A stretch of 29,734 nt of DNA from an uncultured Collinsella sp. (GTDB lineage Bacteria > Actinomycetota > Coriobacteriia > Coriobacteriales > Coriobacteriaceae). Below the pieces are notes generated by a model that saw only the letters and a list, made by a program, of their open reading frames with translations, was not told the origin of the DNA and ran no database searches. Both the position numbers and the translations under genes were made by a program. Within the stretch, counting starts at the first letter, position 1. Each line of letters begins with the position of its first letter. This document shows positions 25,194 through 29,734 of the stretch, in pieces. The stretch spans positions 1-29,734 of the forward strand of contig CABRID010000010.1 in the NCBI GenBank assembly GCA_902470895.1, given 5' to 3'.

Positions 25194-26399
25194 ATGACCA
25201 CCCCCGACGAAAAGACGCTCGCCACGCTCACCAAGCTGTTTGAGGAGGAGTTTGGCCCCATCGGCGACCGACAGGTGCTCTATGTGCACGCGCCCGGCCG
25301 CTCCGAAATCAGCGGCAACCATACCGACCACGAGGGCGGCCACGTCATCGCCGGCTCGCTCGATGTCGCCGTCGACGGCATCGCCGTGGCGACCGACACC
25401 AACAAGGTTCGCGTTGCCGACGAGGGCTACCCCACCTTTGAGATTACGCTCGACACGCTGGATGTTCAGGAGGCCGAGAAGGGCACGTCCGCGAGCCTCG
25501 TCCGCGGCATGGCCCACGAGGTCGCTGCCCTGGGCGTTGAGCCCCGCGGCTTCGACTTTGCCTTCACCTGCTCCGTCCCCTCGGGCGGCGGTCTTTCCAG
25601 CTCCGCTGCCGTCGAGGCCGCATACGGCCGCGCCATGGAGACGCTCTGGGGCGCGCCCGCCATTGAGCCCGTCGCGCTTGCGCAGATGAGCCAGCGCACC
25701 GAGAACAACTACTACGGCAAGCCCTGCGGCCTGATGGACCAGGCTGCCGTGTGTCTGGGCGGCCTTGCCTACATGGACTTTGAGGATCAGGCTCAGCCTA
25801 AGACCCAGAAACTCGAGCTTAACTTTGAGGATCACGGCTATGCGCTCGTGCTCGTCAAGGTGGGTGCCGACCACGTGGCCGCTACCGACGACTACGCCGC
25901 CGTTCCGCGCGAGATGCAGGACGTAGCCGCCGAGTTTGGCAAGGCACGTCTGTGCGAGGTAAACGTTGCCGACTTTGACGCCAAGCTCCCCGAGCTGCGT
26001 GCCAAGCTGGGCGACCGTGCCTGCCTGCGCGCCGTTCACTACTGGTACGAGAACGGCCTGGTCGACAAGCGCTGGGCAGCTCTGAACGCCGGCGACATCG
26101 ACCAGTTCCTGGTCCTGACGCGCGAGTCCGGCGCCAGCTCTGCCATGTACCTACAGAATGTCGTTGCCAAGCTGGGCTCCGAGCAGCCCTCGATGTATGC
26201 CCTGGCGCTGGCCGAGCACGTGCTCGACGGCCGCGGCGCCGTCCGTATCCACGGTGGCGGCTTTGGTGGCACCATCCAGGCCTTCGTGCCGCTCGACCTG
26301 GTCGACACCTTCATTGCCAAGATGAACGGCTGGCTGGGCGAGGGCTCTGCCCGCCACTACGCAATTTCTGACAAGGGGGCTTACGCGGCATGGCTGTAA
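25194..26399 (+). CDS. galK: Galactokinase
   Basis: A 401-residue GHMP-family sugar kinase that phosphorylates galactose at C1 in the Leloir pathway. The sugar-binding motif reads GRSEISGNHTDHEGG (35-49), differing from the E. coli form GRVNLIGEHTDYNDG. The ATP-binding GHMP motif is PSGGGLSSSAA (about 129-139) and the C-terminal motif is HGGGFGGT (about 358-365). The ATG at 25194 follows AAGGAAAGGA. The next gene, galT, overlaps its end by a few bases; galE is not in the window. Confidence 0.95.
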   Translation: MTTPDEKTLATLTKLFEEEFGPIGDRQVLYVHAPGRSEISGNHTDHEGGHVIAGSLDVAVDGIAVATDTNKVRVADEGYPTFEITLDTLDVQEAEKGTSASLVRGMAHEVAALGVEPRGFDFAFTCSVPSGGGLSSSAAVEAAYGRAMETLWGAPAIEPVALAQMSQRTENNYYGKPCGLMDQAAVCLGGLAYMDFEDQAQPKTQKLELNFEDHGYALVLVKVGADHVAATDDYAAVPREMQDVAAEFGKARLCEVNVADFDAKLPELRAKLGDRACLRAVHYWYENGLVDKRWAALNAGDIDQFLVLTRESGASSAMYLQNVVAKLGSEQPSMYALALAEHVLDGRGAVRIHGGGFGGTIQAFVPLDLVDTFIAKMNGWLGEGSARHYAISDKGAYAAWL

Positions 26400-28018
26400 T
26401 GACTGATGTGCGCGAGGCCGCGCAGGGCCTCATCGAATATGCCATCCACCGATCGATGATCGGACAGGACGACCGCATCTGGGCCTACAACACCATTCTG
26501 GAGTGCATCGGCGCCACTGGCCCCGCACTCGACATGGCCTGGGCGCTCCAGGTCGAGAAACTCTCGCTCGTTCACCCCGATACCCTGCCCGACTTTGACC
26601 TTGAAGGTACACTTGCCGCGCTTTCCGAGGCTGCCGTTGCCAACGGCGCCGCCGAGGACACGGCGTCGGGCCGCGACCGCATCGCCATGCGCATTATGGG
26701 TGTGCTCATGCCGAGACCTTCGGTTGTAAACGAGGAGTTCAACGGTCGTATGGGCGTCAACGAGCCCCGCGCCGCGACCGACTGGTTCTACGGCCTGTGC
26801 TGCGACGCCGGCTATGTGCGCCGCGCCGCCATCGCGCGCAACATCAAATGGAGCACTCCCACCAACTGGGGCGATCTTGAGATCACGATCAACCTCTCCA
26901 AGCCCGAAAAGGACCCGCGCGATATTGCCGCGGCCGGTGCCGCCAAAAACACAGGCGAGAAATATCCCGCCTGTCAGCTCTGCATCGAAAACGAGGGCTA
27001 CCCCGGACGCTCCGCCGCAGCCGACGGCGGCGCTCACCCCGCCCGCCAGAATCTGCGCGTTATCCCCATCCAGCTCGACGGCGAGCGCTGGGGTTTCCAG
27101 TACAGCCCGTATGCGTATTTTAACGAGCACTGCATTGCTATGAGCTCCGAGCATCGCCCGATGCACGTGGACCGCAAGGGCCTGACCTGCCTGCTCGACT
27201 TTGTCGACCTGTTCCCGCACTACTTTATTGGCTCCAACGCCGACCTGCCTATCGTGGGCGGCTCGATCTTGTCGCACGACCACTTCCAGGGCGGCGCGCA
27301 CGAGTTCCCCATGATGCACGCGGCCGAGGTCTCGCAGTTTAGCGTGCCCGGCTTTGACAAGGTCACCGGTACCGTGCTGCAGTGGCCGCTCTCGGTGCTG
27401 CGCCTGCGCTCGCACGACCGCGGTGAGCTGCTCGATGCCGCCGAGAAGATCATCCTCGCCTGGCGCGAGTGGACCGACGAGTCCGTGGGCGTCATCGCGC
27501 ACACGGCCGACGGCGTGGCGCACAACACCGTGACGCCCGTCATTCGCCGCGTCGACTCCCGCGGCAATGCCGGTGGCGATATCTACGAGGCCTACCTGGC
27601 GCTTCGCTGCAACATTACGACCGATGAGCATCCGCTGGGCGTGTTCCACCCGCATGCCGAGTATCACCACATTAAGAAGGAGAACATTGGCCTGATCGAG
27701 GTCATGGGCCTGGCCATTCTTCCGCCGCGCCTGGTTCCCGAGCTCGGTGCCGTTCGCGAGCACCTGCTGGCCGCCAAGGTCGACGTCAGCTACGACCTTA
27801 CCGCCGCACTCGAGGGCGACGACCTATGCCGCAGCCACGCCGCGTGGGCTCTGGACGTCTTTGCCCGTCGTGCCGATGAGCTCACGGCGGATAACGCCAT
27901 CGACATCCTGCACGAGGAGGTCGGCGTGGTGTTTGGCCACGTGCTCGACAACGCCGGCGTCTTTAAATGGGACGAGGCAGGCCGTGCCGCCCAACAGCGC
28001 TTCATCGACTCGCTGTAG
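26390..28018 (+). CDS. galT: UDP-glucose--hexose-1-phosphate uridylyltransferase, class II
   Basis: A 542-residue uridylyltransferase that exchanges galactose-1-phosphate and UDP-glucose. It belongs to the class II family found in low-GC and some high-GC Gram-positives, not the class I (E. coli) family: markers are WGDLEITINLSKPEKDP, YPACQLCIENEGYPGR, and the active-site segment PIVGGSILSHDHFQGG with the His-Asp-His pattern (about residues 292-303). The ATG at 26390 overlaps the galK stop; an ATG at 26399, sharing TAATG with that stop, would give 539 residues and is about equally likely. A terminator follows at 28080. Confidence 0.95.
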   Translation: MAVMTDVREAAQGLIEYAIHRSMIGQDDRIWAYNTILECIGATGPALDMAWALQVEKLSLVHPDTLPDFDLEGTLAALSEAAVANGAAEDTASGRDRIAMRIMGVLMPRPSVVNEEFNGRMGVNEPRAATDWFYGLCCDAGYVRRAAIARNIKWSTPTNWGDLEITINLSKPEKDPRDIAAAGAAKNTGEKYPACQLCIENEGYPGRSAAADGGAHPARQNLRVIPIQLDGERWGFQYSPYAYFNEHCIAMSSEHRPMHVDRKGLTCLLDFVDLFPHYFIGSNADLPIVGGSILSHDHFQGGAHEFPMMHAAEVSQFSVPGFDKVTGTVLQWPLSVLRLRSHDRGELLDAAEKIILAWREWTDESVGVIAHTADGVAHNTVTPVIRRVDSRGNAGGDIYEAYLALRCNITTDEHPLGVFHPHAEYHHIKKENIGLIEVMGLAILPPRLVPELGAVREHLLAAKVDVSYDLTAALEGDDLCRSHAAWALDVFARRADELTADNAIDILHEEVGVVFGHVLDNAGVFKWDEAGRAAQQRFIDSL

Positions 28019-28079
28019 CACGCGGCCTCGGACGCCCACGCTCGGCAAATAACGCCCACGACATAACCGCCCACACGAC

Positions 28080-28119
28080 AACGGCGCCCGCCGGCAACAT
28101 CGCCGACGGGCGCCGTTTT
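28080..28119 (+). terminator. Intrinsic terminator of the galKT operon
   Basis: AACGGCGCCCG (28080-28090) pairs with CGGGCGCCGTT (28107-28117), followed by TT. It lies about 60 bases after the galT stop. Confidence 0.85.
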
Positions 28120-28151
28120 CTGATGCATGGGTAGCTAATTTGCACCAAAAC

Positions 28152-28177
28152 AAGGAGTGTCCCAAACTGCCGGCAGA
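28152..28177. repeat. Left copy of a 26-bp direct repeat flanking the AAA/DUF4143 gene
   Basis: This 26-base sequence, beginning AAGGAGTGTCCC and ending in the palindrome CTGCCGGCAG plus A, recurs perfectly at 29663-29688 in the same orientation. Only the ATPase gene and its control region lie between. A related phrase (GGAACGTCCCCAGGTGCC) follows at 28180-28198. It looks like a REP-type intergenic repeat. Confidence 0.8.
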
Positions 28178-28209
28178 AAAGGAACGTCCCCAGGTGCCGA
28201 CCTAAACCA

Positions 28210-28294
28210 CCACATTATTCGATGGAAAAACGTGGTTGTCTCCCACATTATTCGATGGAAAAACGTGGTTCACTCCCACATTATTCGATGGAAA
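28210..28294. repeat. Three tandem 33-bp repeats upstream of the AAA/DUF4143 gene
   Basis: The unit begins CCACATTATTCGATGGAAAA, continues ACGTGGTT and a four-base variable piece (GTCT, CACT), and starts at 28210, 28243 and 28276. The third copy breaks off after GATGGAAA and runs into the promoter area. CCAC and GTGG within each unit can pair. TATACT at 28309-28314 may be the -10 box of the gene, so bound protein would sit at or just upstream of the promoter. The constant 33-base period suggests operator-like binding sites on one face of the helix; no spacer-like sequence is present, so this is not CRISPR. Confidence 0.85.
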
Positions 28295-28337
28295 GATCAA
28301 AACAGTCTTATACTGACCATGATCGTTAGGAGGCAGT

Positions 28338-29639
28338 ATGCAGCGACAGCTAATGGACGAACTCATCGCTTGGAAATCTAGGGCAAACCGCAAGCCCCTC
28401 CTGCTTAAGGGGGCCCGCCAGACGGGAAAAACCTGGCTTCTCAACGAATTCGCAGGCCAGCAGTATCAAAACGTCATCCGTTTTGACTTTATGCTCGAAC
28501 CGGGCGCACGTTCGCTGTTCGACGGAAGCCTTGACCCCAAACGCATCATCTCCCAGATAGAGCTCCTGCGCGGCCAGACCATAACGCCGACAGACACGCT
28601 CATCATCTTCGACGAAATCCAAGAGGCACCGCGTGGCATCACCTCGCTCAAATACTTCAACGAGCTGGCGCCGGAATACCATATCATGGCAGCCGGCTCC
28701 TATATGGGGCTCGCGCTCCGACGCGAAAACGAGTCGTTCCCCGTCGGCAAGATCGACCAGCTTACCATGCGCCCCATGGGGTTTGTCGAGTTCGTTCGTG
28801 CCGTCGATGGCGATCCGCTCGCAGATGCCATCCTTGCCGCAGACATGGACCTGCTGGCGAACGTTTCCGAAAAGCTCGAGCGCCTGCTCAAGGAATACCT
28901 CGTTGTCGGTGGCATGCCAGAAGTTGTCTCCGCTTTCGCCGCCTCCCACGATTTCATCGAGGCCCGCAGGCTTCAGCAGCAAATCATCGAAGCTTATGAA
29001 TCCGATTTTGGCAAGCATGCGCCAGCCCGCATCGTCGAGCGCATGAGGCTGGTTTGGAAATCCCTTCCCGGCCAGCTCGCAAAGGAAAACAAGAAGTTCG
29101 TCTACGGCGCGCTTCGTCCCGGGGCGCGCGCACGCGATTTTGAGGAAAGCCTCCAGTGGCTCATGGACTATGGAATCGTTCATAAGGTACCACGTGTTTC
29201 CGCCCTAAGAGCACCGCTCACAAGCTACGAGGATCTCTCGGGCTTCAAGCTGTTCTGCATCGACACCGGCATCCTCGGAGCACTCTCCGGCCTCACGCCA
29301 GCCATTGTTCTGAACGGGCCCGCTGTTTTTACGGAGTTCAAAGGCTCGCTGACCGAGCAATACGTCGCACAGGAGCTTTTGCTCCAAGGCAATACCCCCG
29401 CGTATTGGTCATCCTCCTCCGGCAATGCAGAGACTGACTTTGCCGTCGACCATGCGGGGACCGTGCTTCCGCTCGAGGTCAAGGCGGCAGAGAATCTCAA
29501 AGCAAAGAGCCTGAGGATTGCCTGCGAGAAGTTCAAGCTCGAGCGCTGCGTGAGAACATCGTTAGCGGCATATAGAGACGAAGGCACGCTCGTCAATATT
29601 CCGCTCTGGGAGATTGGGCAAATCGACAAGCTGGCATAG
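28338..29639 (+). CDS. AAA ATPase with C-terminal DUF4143 domain
   Basis: A 433-residue protein with an AAA_14-type ATPase: Walker A GARQTGKT at residues 25-32 and Walker B TLIIFDEIQEA at 87-97, followed by the sensor-like AGSYMGLAL. The C-terminal DUF4143 domain ends with ETDFAVDHAG..LPLEVKAAEN (about 365-390), a pattern like the PD-(D/E)xK nuclease core. Such proteins are very common as single genes in gut bacteria; their function is not established, though defence or DNA-related roles have been proposed. The start has an excellent AGGAGG site. The gene stands alone, with 33-bp repeats in front and a 26-bp direct repeat on both sides, which suggests a mobile or self-regulated cassette. Confidence 0.92.
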   Translation: MQRQLMDELIAWKSRANRKPLLLKGARQTGKTWLLNEFAGQQYQNVIRFDFMLEPGARSLFDGSLDPKRIISQIELLRGQTITPTDTLIIFDEIQEAPRGITSLKYFNELAPEYHIMAAGSYMGLALRRENESFPVGKIDQLTMRPMGFVEFVRAVDGDPLADAILAADMDLLANVSEKLERLLKEYLVVGGMPEVVSAFAASHDFIEARRLQQQIIEAYESDFGKHAPARIVERMRLVWKSLPGQLAKENKKFVYGALRPGARARDFEESLQWLMDYGIVHKVPRVSALRAPLTSYEDLSGFKLFCIDTGILGALSGLTPAIVLNGPAVFTEFKGSLTEQYVAQELLLQGNTPAYWSSSSGNAETDFAVDHAGTVLPLEVKAAENLKAKSLRIACEKFKLERCVRTSLAAYRDEGTLVNIPLWEIGQIDKLA

Positions 29640-29662
29640 GCGCTGTGGAGGGGGTGCCCCGT

Positions 29663-29688
29663 AAGGAGTGTCCCAAACTGCCGGCAGA
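29663..29688. repeat. Right copy of the 26-bp direct repeat flanking the AAA/DUF4143 gene
   Basis: Identical over 26 bases to 28152-28177, starting 23 bases after the ATPase stop codon. The remaining bases to 29734 hold no gene; GCAGG near 29700 and CCTGC near 29724 could form a weak hairpin. Confidence 0.8.
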
Positions 29689-29734
29689 GACGATATGAGC
29701 AGGACATAAAAACATTGAGAGCCCCTGCTGCATG

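Noticed and set aside
26381..27763. Minus-strand 460-residue ORF opposite galT
   Set aside because: Shadow frame of galT, without a recognisable domain or ribosome site.
28210..28294. CRISPR array
   Set aside because: The units follow each other directly with only a four-base variable part; there are no spacers and no cas genes.

Overview
The window looks like a contig from a high-GC, anaerobic, gut-type actinobacterium of the class Coriobacteriia, probably Collinsella or a close relative. That placement is an inference from GC-rich coding sequence, fermentative anaerobic enzymes (pyruvate formate-lyase, flavodiiron protein), several sugar operons under LacI, DeoR and AraC regulators, and short actinobacterial-style intergenic repeats. 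No rRNA, tRNA, CRISPR array, phage gene or transposase gene was recognised. Bases 1-48 are not genomic: they match an Illumina Nextera P7/i7/Read-2 transposase adapter.

Layout. 49-2313: a GH32-like glycosidase, cut by the contig end, and its LacI regulator, both on the minus strand, with matching operator sequences in front of each. 2417-2561: a long nested palindrome, related to a second one at 20313-20437. 2578-4966: pyruvate formate-lyase encoded in two pieces, a catalytic subunit lacking the glycyl-radical domain and a separate 83-residue glycyl-radical protein. 5437-7308: a KdgT-type 2-keto-3-deoxygluconate permease and an SDR dehydrogenase, probably one operon. 7559-12230: a MarR regulator followed by two overlapping ABC exporter half-transporters that form an asymmetric heterodimer. 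12301-12808: a gene-free stretch with an inverted pair of ~50-bp repeats, a REP-like hairpin and the promoter of a class I DAHP synthase (12809-13840). 14028-17004: a BceAB-like ABC transporter on the minus strand. 17153-18142: a NUDIX hydrolase fused to a Vsr endonuclease. 18396-20249: a small unknown ORF, an AraC regulator and a HAD phosphatase. 20471-22466: class II aldolase and a divergent DeoR regulator. 22533-23693: flavodiiron protein. 23823-28018: a LacI regulator divergent from galK-galT, with three copies of a shared operator-like sequence. 28152-29688: a solitary AAA/DUF4143 ATPase preceded by 33-bp tandem repeats and bracketed by a perfect 26-bp direct repeat.

How the genes work together. 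Several blocks feed sugars into glycolysis (fructan or sucrose-like glycosides, ketodeoxygluconate, galactose through galK/galT, aldolase), and the split pyruvate formate-lyase would carry the pyruvate to acetyl-CoA and formate without oxygen. The flavodiiron protein would protect that oxygen-sensitive chemistry. The most unusual items are the two-piece PFL, the NUDIX-Vsr fusion, the covarying nested palindromes and the repeat-bounded ATPase cassette.
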